From an uncultured Acidaminococcus sp. (GTDB lineage: Bacteria; Bacillota; Negativicutes; Acidaminococcales; Acidaminococcaceae), in NCBI GenBank assembly GCA_905213155.1, contig CAJMHI010000026.1, positions 1 through 26,749 of the forward strand: 26,749 nt of DNA. Direction: 5' to 3'. Positions 7,786-15,198 of the stretch are shown here, piece by piece. A program made the position numbers and the translations under genes. Every line of letters begins with the position of its first letter. Position 1 is the stretch's first letter. The notes under the pieces were generated by a model. It made no database searches, was not told the DNA's origin, and worked only from the letters and a program-made list of their open reading frames with translations.

Positions 7786-8379
7786 ATGACGGTGATTGGT
7801 CTTACGGGCGGCATCGCCTCAGGGAAAAGTACGGTGAGCGCGTATCTGCGAGGGAAAGAACTGCCTGTTTTTGATGCGGATGCGTGTGTCCATACTTTGC
7901 AACAAAAAGGATCGCCTTGTCTAGAAGAAATGGTAAATGCTTTCGGAAAAGAAATCCTGCGTAAGGACGGAGAGCTGGACCGAGGCAAAATGGCGGAGAT
8001 GGCTTTTCACGACCCGCAGATCCTGCGCCAGATGAATGCCATTGTCCAGGGCGCGGCGGCAAGGAAACGAGATGTTTTTCTGCAAGAGCATAAAAACGAT
8101 CCGGTTGTAATTTTGGATGTACCGTTGCTGTTAGAAAGCGGCTGGAACGAAAAAACGGACCAGGTGTGGCTGGTTTTTATCCCGGAGAAAGAGCAAATCC
8201 GTCGGGCTATGGAGCGTTCCGGTATGCGCCGGGAAGAAGTGGCAGCACGGATGCGGCGGCAGTGGCCCCTTGCTAAAAAGAAAGAATACGCTGACGTGGT
8301 GCTGGATAACAGCGGCTCTGTGGAGACGCTATATGCCCAGGTGGATCAGGCGCTGGAGGAACTTTTTAAAAATTCCTGA
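7786..8379 (+). CDS. coaE: Dephospho-CoA kinase
   Basis: A 197-residue P-loop kinase that performs the last step of coenzyme A synthesis, phosphorylating the ribose 3'-OH of dephospho-CoA with ATP. The Walker A is GGIASGKST (residues 8-16). The substrate-binding region begins FDADACVH, and VILDVPLLLESGW is the typical core strand and loop. The lid region is rich in arginine (RRAMERSGMRREEVAARMRRQ). Length is normal. It starts 7 nt after mutM, a conserved Firmicute arrangement. It needs no regulation of its own if read from the polA promoter. Confidence 0.95.
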   Translation: MTVIGLTGGIASGKSTVSAYLRGKELPVFDADACVHTLQQKGSPCLEEMVNAFGKEILRKDGELDRGKMAEMAFHDPQILRQMNAIVQGAAARKRDVFLQEHKNDPVVILDVPLLLESGWNEKTDQVWLVFIPEKEQIRRAMERSGMRREEVAARMRRQWPLAKKKEYADVVLDNSGSVETLYAQVDQALEELFKNS

Positions 8380-8397
8380 TATTGTAACAAAGTGGCC

Positions 8398-8427
8398 TTG
8401 CATGTCTCCCCTTGCTTTTGATACAAT
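8398..8427 (+). promoter_or_regulatory. Candidate promoter for the lytic transglycosylase gene
   Basis: TTGCAT (8398-8403), 18-nt spacer, TACAAT (8422-8427). It lies about 90 nt upstream of the gene in the 138-nt gap after coaE, where no terminator is visible, so read-through from coaE is also possible. Confidence 0.5.
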
Positions 8428-8445
8428 GAAAAGAAAAGAATTCCG

Positions 8446-8483
8446 CTGCCAGGTTCCTGGTGTCCGCTGTGAGCGGGTGGCAG
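8446..8483. repeat. Small foldable GC-rich palindromic element in the transglycosylase leader
   Basis: CTGCCA (8446-8451) pairs with TGGCAG (8478-8483) around an inner hairpin CCGCT-GTG-AGCGG (8464-8476). A competing CCAGG-TT-CCTGG (8449-8460) overlaps the outer arm. No T-run follows, so it is not a terminator. It could be a decayed REP-like element or a leader structure. Confidence 0.35.
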
Positions 8484-8517
8484 GATTTGACAGCGTTTTG
8501 TTTATGGTTTGTGAGGG

Positions 8518-9129
8518 ATGGGCATGCAAGTGCGGCGGCGAAAAAAGAAAAAACAACAGGGATGTCTCCCCTATATCCTGGCACTGCTATTGATGGTCCT
8601 GATAGCGTTTTTGGCCTGGCGGTCGGATATGGGGCAGCGCCGCTTTGTCTATAACTGGCCCTATGCCCGGGAAATTCACTTGTACAGTGCCCAGTATCGT
8701 GTGGATCCTTTTTTAGCCGTAGCGGTCATTAAAAACGAAAGCGGTTTTAATCCGGACGCAAAATCTAAAACCGGTGCCCTGGGCCTTATGCAGATTATGC
8801 CGGAAACGGGCGCATGGATTGCCAAATGTACGGATTTTCCTAATTTTCAGGATCGGATGTTGCTAAAACCGGAGCTGAATATAAAATTTGGCTGCTGGTA
8901 TCTCAGCGAGCTGGAAGAAGAATTTCATGGCAACGAAGTACTGATTTTGGCGGCCTACAATGCGGGGCGGGGCACGGTAAAAGAATGGATGCAGGAAAAT
9001 CACTGGGGATATGATTTCAAAGACCTGAGTGCCATCCCTTTCAGTGATACCAGAGTGTATGTCCAGAAGGTCATGCAGGACCGGGACAGGTACCAGCAGC
9101 TTTATAAAAAAACATTGAAAAACTATTGA
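8518..9129 (+). CDS. Membrane-anchored soluble-lytic-transglycosylase-like protein (GH23)
   Basis: A 203-residue enzyme predicted to cleave peptidoglycan with formation of 1,6-anhydro-muramyl ends. The N-terminus is very basic (RRRKKKK) and is followed by one membrane segment at about 15-34 (CLPYILALLLMVLIAFLAW), a signal anchor. The GH23 domain shows the catalytic glutamate E74 in KNESGFNP, then GALGLMQIMPETG and AAYNAGRG, the usual lysozyme-fold motifs. It resembles YjbJ/SltB-like short Firmicute enzymes and lacks the large Slt70 superhelix. ATG at 8518 or 8524 is possible; GAGGG overlaps the first, so the exact start is uncertain by two residues. Stop and the next promoter are close, at 9126-9131. 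Confidence 0.92.
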   Translation: MGMQVRRRKKKKQQGCLPYILALLLMVLIAFLAWRSDMGQRRFVYNWPYAREIHLYSAQYRVDPFLAVAVIKNESGFNPDAKSKTGALGLMQIMPETGAWIAKCTDFPNFQDRMLLKPELNIKFGCWYLSELEEEFHGNEVLILAAYNAGRGTVKEWMQENHWGYDFKDLSAIPFSDTRVYVQKVMQDRDRYQQLYKKTLKNY

Positions 9130-9155
9130 CGCGGGGCGCCGTACTATGCTAAAAT
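9126..9155 (+). promoter_or_regulatory. Promoter of tRNA-Leu
   Basis: TTGACG (9126-9131), 18-nt spacer and TAAAAT (9150-9155) with an extended -10 TG at 9147-9148. The -35 overlaps the stop codon region of the transglycosylase gene. Confidence 0.65.
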
Positions 9156-9181
9156 AACGACGTTGTCAGTTGATAACAGAC

Positions 9182-9268
9182 GCGGACGTGGCGGAACTGG
9201 CAGACGCGCTAGCTTCAGGAGCTAGTGGTAGCAATACCGTGGAGGTTCAATTCCTCTCTACCGCACCA
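9182..9268 (+). tRNA. tRNA-Leu, anticodon CAG
   Basis: An 87-nt class II tRNA ending in an encoded CCA (9266-9268). The anticodon stem is CTAGC/GCTAG with loop TTCAGGA, so the anticodon is CAG and it reads CUG, a frequent codon here. The long variable arm (GGTA-GCAA-TACC) and the T arm (GGAGG, TTCAATT, CCTCT) are well formed. The acceptor stem is odd: 5' GCGGACG against 3' CTACCGC gives mismatches at pairs 5-68 (A-A) and 6-67 (C-U). A partner with GCGGTAG would pair fully. It has its own promoter and terminator, so it is probably transcribed; whether it is fully functional is uncertain. Confidence 0.9.
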
Positions 9269-9280
9269 ATTAAAATGTAC

Positions 9281-9308
9281 AAGGATGTCTGTTTAGGCAT
9301 CCTTTTTT
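9281..9308 (+). terminator. Terminator of tRNA-Leu
   Basis: AAGGATG (9281-9287) pairs with CATCCTT (9298-9304), followed by a T-run through 9308, 12 nt after the tRNA CCA end. Confidence 0.85.
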
Positions 9309-9309
9309 G

Positions 9310-9338
9310 TTGTTCCTTTCTTTTTCCCATGCTAAAAT
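9310..9338 (+). promoter_or_regulatory. Promoter of pgi
   Basis: TTGTTC (9310-9315), 17-nt spacer and TAAAAT (9333-9338) with extended TGC directly before it. It begins just after the tRNA terminator and about 60 nt before the pgi start. Confidence 0.55.
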
Positions 9339-9401
9339 ATAAGAAGAATAGGGGATAGTACATGGCAATGTCCTGAAAAATAAAGAGGGGAGCGATTTGT
9401 T

Positions 9402-10847
9402 ATGATGGAAACCAAAATAACCCTGCCTTCTGGCTTTGTGTTTGATGCTGCCAATATGCTGGGAGAAGGCCTGATTACTTCTGCTATGCTGGATGAACTA
9501 GCTCCCAGTATTCAGGCAGCGGCAGAAGCGGTAGAAAAAATCCGGAAAACCGGGGAAGCGAAAAACCATCTGTCCAAGGATGGGACACCGGAACCGGTTT
9601 ATTTTCCCCGCCTGCCATTTCCCGGAAAAGACTCGCCCAATACGCCGGAGCTACTTCAGGAACTGACCGCTTTTGGAGAGAAAGCCCGGAAAGATGCGGA
9701 TGCGGTAATTTTTTGCGGCATTGGCGGCTCTTATTTAGGCGGCAAAGTGCTGTATGATTGCTGTACCAGCGCTTATTGGCCAGGAGAACATAAAAAAGAC
9801 CTTCCCCGGATTTATTTCAGCGGGAACAATGTGGACCCGGAAGATCTGGAAGGGATTAAAGCATCCCTAATAGAGTCTGCCCGTAAGATGTTGCAGGAGC
9901 AGCACCGGACATATCGGGTACTGCTTGTGCCGATTTCCAAATCCGGGACTACGCTGGAAACCACCACGGCATTTTTATATTTCTATCAGGAACTTAGTAG
10001 CCTGGACACACTGTTTACTATTAGTGGAGCCATGGTCACGGACAAAAATAATGCAGAAGCGCCGCTCAATCAGCTGGCCCGCCAATTTGCCTGGCCAATT
10101 TTTGACGTGCCGGTAGGCGTGGGTGGCCGCTTCAGCGTACTATCCGAACCGGGCCTTGTTGTGGGGGCTGTCCTAGGGATGGATTTGGAAGCGCTGCTTA
10201 CGGGCGCACGGGATATGGATCAATGCTGTCATAGCGATGCGTTGGCAGAAAATCCGGCTCTTTTTAACGCTACACTGAAATATGCCGGGGCCAAGTATTT
10301 GGGTGCTACTATTGAAATTATCATGCCCTATGCCATGCGGCTGAAAGCCCTGGGCGAATGGTATGTGCAGCTTTTGGCCGAATCCCTGGGAAAACGCAAA
10401 GACAGGGATGGGAACACGGTATTTTATGGCCGTACACCGGTGGTTGCTATCGGGACGACGGACATGCATGCCCAGACCCAGATGCACCAGGATGGACGGC
10501 GGGATAAAATTGTTCAATTTCTTTTTGTAGAAAGCCGGAAAAATCGTGTAAAGACCCATAATCCATTCCCTGCACTGTCTGTGTACAAACGGTATGAAGG
10601 CATGGATGTAGGGCGGGCCCTGGAAGTGGCTATGGAAGCCAACCAAGCGGCGTTATCCGGGGATAAGCGGCTGAATGCCCTGTACCGGGTGCCGCGCATT
10701 GATGAATATTTTCTGGGGCAGATCTTCTATTTCCTGATGCTGTCCATTGCTTACGAAGGGGAATTGGCTAACGTGGATGCCTATGACCAGCCCGGTGTGG
10801 AAGTGTACAAGAAAATCATGAACCGCACGCTGGCCGAGGGAAAATAA
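9402..10847 (+). CDS. pgi: Glucose-6-phosphate isomerase
   Basis: A 481-residue cytoplasmic enzyme interconverting glucose-6-phosphate and fructose-6-phosphate. Two SIS-type sugar-phosphate domains are visible: VIFCGIGGSYLGGKVLYDC near residue 105, then LLVPISKSGTTLETT near 175 (phosphate-binding SKSGTT). The family signature GGRFSVLSEPGLV is near 242 and the C-terminal AYDQPGVEVYKKIM matches the second signature. QMHQDGRRDKIVQFL corresponds to the conserved region near the active site. It starts with two ATG codons in tandem (9402, 9405); GAGGGGAG lies upstream. Monocistronic between a tRNA terminator and its own terminator. Confidence 0.93.
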   Translation: MMETKITLPSGFVFDAANMLGEGLITSAMLDELAPSIQAAAEAVEKIRKTGEAKNHLSKDGTPEPVYFPRLPFPGKDSPNTPELLQELTAFGEKARKDADAVIFCGIGGSYLGGKVLYDCCTSAYWPGEHKKDLPRIYFSGNNVDPEDLEGIKASLIESARKMLQEQHRTYRVLLVPISKSGTTLETTTAFLYFYQELSSLDTLFTISGAMVTDKNNAEAPLNQLARQFAWPIFDVPVGVGGRFSVLSEPGLVVGAVLGMDLEALLTGARDMDQCCHSDALAENPALFNATLKYAGAKYLGATIEIIMPYAMRLKALGEWYVQLLAESLGKRKDRDGNTVFYGRTPVVAIGTTDMHAQTQMHQDGRRDKIVQFLFVESRKNRVKTHNPFPALSVYKRYEGMDVGRALEVAMEANQAALSGDKRLNALYRVPRIDEYFLGQIFYFLMLSIAYEGELANVDAYDQPGVEVYKKIMNRTLAEGK

Positions 10848-10856
10848 TATAAAAAC

Positions 10857-10882
10857 AAGGGCGGCCCAAAAGACCGCCCTTT
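10857..10882 (+). terminator. Terminator-like hairpin after pgi
   Basis: AAGGGCGG (10857-10864) pairs with CCGCCCTT (10874-10881). The T-tract is short (TTTGCT), so termination may be partial and mtnN may receive read-through. Confidence 0.65.
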
Positions 10883-10917
10883 GCTATGCCAAAATATAAA
10901 GGAAAGAAGGAGTTCTT

Positions 10918-11616
10918 GTGAAAATTGGAATTATCGGTGCCATGGAAGTGGAAGTGGCTCTGCTAAAAGAACATATGACGATAACGGAAACCTATGATTG
11001 TGCCAAAATGCATTTTTGTGCCGGGACTATCGGGGCCACCCCTGTGGTCGTGGTGCAAAGCGGTATTGCCAAAGTGAATGCGGCACTGTGCGTGCAAATC
11101 CTGGTGGATCATTTTCAGGTGACCCATGTGGTAAATACCGGTGTGGCAGGGTCTTTGGACAATGCTCTTAATATCGGGGATATTGTAGTCTCTACGGCAG
11201 CCCGTTACCATGATGTAGATGCTACGTATTTTGGCTATGCCCGGGGAGAAGTGCCCCAGATGGGAACGGTTTCATTTCCCGCAGATCCTGCGTTGCGAAA
11301 GGCAGCTGTGGCAGCAGTAAAACAGACTGCGCCGGAAATATCCGTGAAAGAGGGGGAGATTATTTCTGGAGATCAGTTTATTTCCACGCCGGAGAAGAAA
11401 AAAGAATTGCAGACGTTTTTCTCAGCAGCATGTACCGAAATGGAAGGTGCTGCCATCGCCCAGGCTGCTTATCTAAACGGTCTTCCCTTTGTGATACTAC
11501 GGGCCATTTCCGATAAAGCCGACGAAAGCGAAGAAGCCAACTATCCGCAGTTTGCCGCCGAGGCCGCCCGCCATTGTGCCGCTATCGTGGAATATATGGT
11601 GGAACATCTGAAGTAA
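10918..11616 (+). CDS. mtnN: 5'-methylthioadenosine/S-adenosylhomocysteine nucleosidase
   Basis: A 232-residue nucleosidase that hydrolyses MTA and SAH to adenine plus the thioribose sugar, detoxifying SAM by-products and feeding the activated methyl cycle. The N-terminus is MKIGIIGAMEVEV, with the conserved glutamate E12. Further motifs are TGVAGSLDNALNIGDIVVS (74-92), CTEMEGAAIAQ with E174 and E176, and RAISDKADE with the catalytic aspartate D199. Length matches the family. The start is GTG at 10918, set by GAAGGAG about 7 nt upstream and by the fixed position of the N-terminal strand. The 35-nt gap after the weak pgi hairpin holds no clear promoter of its own. Confidence 0.95.
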   Translation: MKIGIIGAMEVEVALLKEHMTITETYDCAKMHFCAGTIGATPVVVVQSGIAKVNAALCVQILVDHFQVTHVVNTGVAGSLDNALNIGDIVVSTAARYHDVDATYFGYARGEVPQMGTVSFPADPALRKAAVAAVKQTAPEISVKEGEIISGDQFISTPEKKKELQTFFSAACTEMEGAAIAQAAYLNGLPFVILRAISDKADESEEANYPQFAAEAARHCAAIVEYMVEHLK

Positions 11617-11651
11617 CCGCTTTCTTTAATCCTGCTTTCTTATTTTATGTC

Positions 11652-11681
11652 TACACAGGAAAGACACTCCTGTGGTATAAT
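11652..11681 (+). promoter_or_regulatory. Promoter of the APC transporter gene with a dyad between -35 and -10
   Basis: TATAAT (11676-11681) is preceded by TGG (extended -10); the -35 TACACA (11652-11657) is weak. CACAGGA (11654-11660) and TCCTGTG (11668-11674) form a perfect 7-bp inverted repeat with a 7-nt spacer that fills the promoter. A repressor binding there would block polymerase. Confidence 0.6.
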
Positions 11682-11717
11682 GGTTGCAGTAATATTATTT
11701 CATAAGGAGGCACAGCA

Positions 11718-13163
11718 ATGGAAAGCAAGGAAAAAAGCTTGGGTGATGGCAACAAACTCTTATCCTGGAAAGCCTTGGGACTGATGACGTTTACTTCGGT
11801 CTGGGGGTTCGGAAACATTGTGAACGGGTACGCCAACCAGGGACTCAAGGCAGTTGTCTCTTGGATTCTTATGTTCACATTGTATTTCATTCCCTATGTG
11901 CTTATGGTCGGGGAAATGGGCTCTACCTTTAAGGACAGCAAAGGGGGCGTTTCGTCCTGGATCCGTTCCACAACGGGCGCAAAACTGGCCTATTTTGCTG
12001 GCTGGACCTACTGGATTGTCCACATGCCATATTTGGCACAAAAACCGCAGAATATTCTCATCGCGTTCGGGTGGGCGGTTTTGGGCAATGGCACCTTGGC
12101 CAAAATGATGAGCCCCATAGTACTGCAAAGTATTGCGGTTATTATTTTCTTCTTTTTCTTGTGGTACGCTTCTAAAGGCGTCACGGCGCTGAAACGGATT
12201 GGGGCTTTGGCAGGGAGTTTTATGTTTGTCATGTCCATTCTCTATATTCTCCTGGCACTGGCGGCACCGCATTTGACCACGGCCAAGACCTTTACCTATA
12301 GCTTGGATTGGGATACGCTAATGCCCACGTTTGACTTTGACTACATGACGACGCTGGGGATTTTGGTTTTTGCGGTAGGTGGCTGTGAGCGGCTGAGTCC
12401 TTACGTAAACAACCTGCGGAAGCCTTCTTCTGAATATCCTGCTTCCATGATTTTTATGGCTACTATGGTGGCCGTGACGGCACTTTTGGGAACGTTTGCC
12501 ATGGGTCTTATGTTTGACCACAATAATATTCCCAAGGATTTGATGATGAACGGCGCTTATTACAGCTTTGCCAAGCTGGGGCAATACTACGGAATCGGCA
12601 ATACCTTTGTAGTGATTTATGCCATCTGCAATGCGCTGGGACAGGCTGCAACTCTGGCAATTTCTATCGACGCTCCGATTAAAATCCTGCTGGCGGACGT
12701 GGATGCCCGGTTTGTTCCCAAGGCATTTACCAAAATCAACGCCAATGGGATTCCGGTCACCGGTTACAAACTGACAGCAGTACTTGTCACCATCCTGCTG
12801 ATTGTGCCGGCGCTTGGTATCGGGGATATGACCAGCCTGTACAACTGGTTGATTCGCCTGAATGCAGTTTGTATGCCATTGCGGTATCTATGGGTATTCT
12901 TTGCCTACATGATGCTGAAAAAGCATGCGGAAAAATTTGTTTCGGAGTATCACTTTATTAAAAACAAGACGCTAGGGATGCTGGCAGGCTTCTGGTGCTT
13001 TGCCTTCACAGCCTTTGCCTGTGCCATGGGTATGTTCCCCCGGGGCGTGCAGCCGGGAACCGATACCTGGACGTTCCAGTTTACACTGAATATCCTGACA
13101 CCCCTGGTATTAATCGGCATTGGACTCATTCTGCCGGAACTTGCGAAAAAAGAGCAAGCCTAA
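11718..13163 (+). CDS. APC-superfamily amino-acid permease/antiporter
   Basis: A 481-residue inner-membrane protein, about 12 hydrophobic segments by eye, from TM1 WKALGLMTFTSVWGFGNI to a last segment LTPLVLIGIGLILPEL. The TM1 unwound region (VWGFGNIVNGYANQG) and the GEMGSTFKDSKGGVSSWI loop are typical of the glutamate/GABA-antiporter and YjeM-like branch of the APC superfamily. It likely exchanges or imports an amino acid or amine. In an amino-acid fermenter this would suit substrate uptake, but the substrate cannot be assigned. AAGGAGG lies 7 nt before the ATG. It is monocistronic; the next gene has its own strong promoter. Confidence 0.85.
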   Translation: MESKEKSLGDGNKLLSWKALGLMTFTSVWGFGNIVNGYANQGLKAVVSWILMFTLYFIPYVLMVGEMGSTFKDSKGGVSSWIRSTTGAKLAYFAGWTYWIVHMPYLAQKPQNILIAFGWAVLGNGTLAKMMSPIVLQSIAVIIFFFFLWYASKGVTALKRIGALAGSFMFVMSILYILLALAAPHLTTAKTFTYSLDWDTLMPTFDFDYMTTLGILVFAVGGCERLSPYVNNLRKPSSEYPASMIFMATMVAVTALLGTFAMGLMFDHNNIPKDLMMNGAYYSFAKLGQYYGIGNTFVVIYAICNALGQAATLAISIDAPIKILLADVDARFVPKAFTKINANGIPVTGYKLTAVLVTILLIVPALGIGDMTSLYNWLIRLNAVCMPLRYLWVFFAYMMLKKHAEKFVSEYHFIKNKTLGMLAGFWCFAFTAFACAMGMFPRGVQPGTDTWTFQFTLNILTPLVLIGIGLILPELAKKEQA

Positions 13164-13178
13164 AATGACGTAAAGAAT

Positions 13179-13207
13179 TTGACATTGTATAGGAGAAAGC
13201 ATATAAT
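13179..13207 (+). promoter_or_regulatory. Consensus promoter of typA
   Basis: TTGACA (13179-13184), 17-nt spacer and TATAAT (13202-13207): both hexamers match the sigma-70/sigma-A consensus exactly. It is the strongest-looking promoter in the window. Confidence 0.85.
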
Positions 13208-13213
13208 ATATAA

Positions 13214-13272
13214 GTCAAAATCAAGGTAGAACGATACGGAGGATGCTTCTTTGACGGGCATCCTCTTGATTT
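13214..13272 (+). promoter_or_regulatory. Structured typA leader with possible pseudoknot
   Basis: AAATCAAG (13218-13225) pairs with CTTGATTT (13265-13272). Inside it GAGGATGC (13239-13246) pairs with GCATCCTC (13258-13265), leaving a 13-nt bulge on the 5' side. The apical loop TTGAC (13251-13255) is complementary to GTCAA (13214-13218) immediately 5' of the outer stem, a pseudoknot geometry. No T-run follows, so it is not a terminator. It matches no riboswitch class I recognise. Confidence 0.5.
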
Positions 13273-13300
13273 ATCTGTAATAAGAGGGGAACAGGCTTAT

Positions 13301-15121
13301 ATGATTAGAAATGATTTGCGTAATATTGCCATCATTGCCCACGTAGACCATGGTAAGACCACGCTGGTCGACGCCATGCTGAAACAGAGCGGGATTTTCC
13401 GTGCCAATCAGGTGGTGCAGGAACGTGTCATGGACTCCAATGATCAGGAACGAGAACGTGGCATTACTATCCTGGCAAAAAATACTTCCGTAATTCACGA
13501 TGGTTGCAAGATCAACATTCTGGATACACCAGGGCACGCTGACTTTGGCGGCGAAGTAGAACGGGTTTTGAACATGGTGGACGGCGTGCTGCTGCTGGTG
13601 GATGCCTATGAAGGACCTATGCCACAGACCAAGTATGTACTGCGGAAAGCGTTGGAACACCAGCTGAAACCCGTGGTCGTTATCAATAAAATTGACCGCC
13701 CGGATCAGCGCGTGGATGAAGTGGTGGATGAAGTCCTGGACCTGTTCATTGAGCTGAATGCCAGCGATGACCAACTGGATTTCCCCGTGGTGTATGCTTC
13801 TGCTAAAAAAGGCATTGCCAAACTGTCCATGGATGAAGAAAGCAACAACCTGGAACCTCTCTTCCGTACGATCATCGACAGCATTCCGGCGCCGGACGTG
13901 GATGTGGATGCGCCACTACAGATGGTGGTCAATACTCTGGACCACGATAATTTCGTAGGTAAAATCGTAGTGGGCCGTGTAGTTCGCGGGACGATTCACA
14001 ACGGGGAAACCATCTGCTTAATGCATGATGAGAAAACCACCAATGAAAAAATTGGCCGTTTGTATACTTACGAAGGCTTAAAACGGGCAGAAGTGCCGGA
14101 AGCCAAGGCCGGGGATATTATTGCCCTGATTGGTTTATCCGATGCGGAAATCGGGGATACCATTGCCGATGTGAACCAGCCGGAAAAACTGCCTGGGATT
14201 AAGGTGGATGAGCCTACGCTGTCCATGACGTTCTCTGTTAACGACAGCCCTTTTGCCGGGAGAGAAGGCAACTTTATTACCAGCCGTCACCTGCGTGACC
14301 GTCTGTACAAAGAAGTGGAAACTAACGTTTCCATGAAGGTGGAAGACACGGACAGCGCCGATACCTTTAAAGTCAGCGGTCGTGGTGAACTGCATTTGTC
14401 CGTGTTGATTGAAGCCATGCGGCGGGAAGGGTTTGAACTGCAGGTAGGCAAACCCACCGTTATTATGAAACGGGATCAAAATGGCAAATTGTTGGAACCG
14501 ATGGAAGCGTTGACCATTGAAGTGCCCCAGGATTTCATGGGCGCTGTGATGGAAGGGCTGGGTATCCGGAAAGCGGAGCTGCAGAACATGACGGAAATGG
14601 CCGGTTATCTCCGGATGGACTTTTTGATTCCGGCACGGGGCTTGATCGGCTTCCGGAATCAGTTTCTTACAGATACCAAAGGCAACGGCATTATGAACCA
14701 CGTATTTGCCGGCTGGGGCGAATTTAAAGGGGATATCCCGGGTCGTACCCGGGGCAGCCTGGTTGCCTTTGAAAATGGAACCACTACTGCCTATGGCATT
14801 GATAAATGCCAGGCCAGAGGGACCATGTTTGTCAACCCGGGCGAAGAAGTCTACGAAGGTATGATCGTAGGGGAAAACAGCCGGGAAGACGATATGGATG
14901 TCAACCCCTGTAAGAAAAAACATGTGTCCAACATGCGGGCTGCCGGCAGCGATGAAGCTGTCCGCCTGGTACCCCCGCAAACCTTCTCCCTGGAAGGGGC
15001 ACTGGAACATGTAAATGACGATGAAACTGTGGAAGTAACCCCCAAGAGCATCCGGATGCGGAAACGTGTCCTCTCCCGTTTGGACCGGGCTCGTACCAGA
15101 GCACGGAATGCCAGAGTATAA
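13301..15121 (+). CDS. typA: Ribosome-associated GTPase TypA/BipA
   Basis: A 606-residue translational GTPase of the EF-G/LepA superfamily that binds the ribosome and affects assembly and stress or low-temperature growth. G1 is AHVDHGKT (13-20), the switch I region has RERGITIL, G3 is DTPGHADF and G4 is NKIDRP. The domain order G, II, III, V and a TypA-specific C-terminus is complete; GFRNQFLTDTKGNGIMNHVF and the final KRVLSRLDRARTRARNA stretch are characteristic. AGAGGGG precedes the ATG. The gene has the consensus promoter and the foldable leader described separately, which suggests it is well expressed and possibly controlled at the leader. Confidence 0.97.
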   Translation: MIRNDLRNIAIIAHVDHGKTTLVDAMLKQSGIFRANQVVQERVMDSNDQERERGITILAKNTSVIHDGCKINILDTPGHADFGGEVERVLNMVDGVLLLVDAYEGPMPQTKYVLRKALEHQLKPVVVINKIDRPDQRVDEVVDEVLDLFIELNASDDQLDFPVVYASAKKGIAKLSMDEESNNLEPLFRTIIDSIPAPDVDVDAPLQMVVNTLDHDNFVGKIVVGRVVRGTIHNGETICLMHDEKTTNEKIGRLYTYEGLKRAEVPEAKAGDIIALIGLSDAEIGDTIADVNQPEKLPGIKVDEPTLSMTFSVNDSPFAGREGNFITSRHLRDRLYKEVETNVSMKVEDTDSADTFKVSGRGELHLSVLIEAMRREGFELQVGKPTVIMKRDQNGKLLEPMEALTIEVPQDFMGAVMEGLGIRKAELQNMTEMAGYLRMDFLIPARGLIGFRNQFLTDTKGNGIMNHVFAGWGEFKGDIPGRTRGSLVAFENGTTTAYGIDKCQARGTMFVNPGEEVYEGMIVGENSREDDMDVNPCKKKHVSNMRAAGSDEAVRLVPPQTFSLEGALEHVNDDETVEVTPKSIRMRKRVLSRLDRARTRARNARV

Positions 15122-15132
15122 ATTCGTCACCC

Positions 15133-15162
15133 TTGTGTTTTTCCCCGCCTGTGAGGTACAAT
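15133..15162 (+). promoter_or_regulatory. Candidate promoter of sepF
   Basis: TTGTGT (15133-15138), 18-nt spacer, TACAAT (15157-15162), about 35 nt upstream of the sepF start. No terminator is visible between typA and this promoter. Confidence 0.5.
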
Positions 15163-15198
15163 AAAAACGTAAGTCCATGAAAGGGAGGAGCGTGTCAT

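Noticed and set aside
9170..9358. 62-codon frame over the tRNA gene
   Set aside because: It is the tRNA-Leu sequence read as protein, a known false positive.
13239..13265. The typA leader hairpin as a terminator of the upstream transporter gene
   Set aside because: It follows the typA promoter and has no T-run, so it belongs to the typA transcript.
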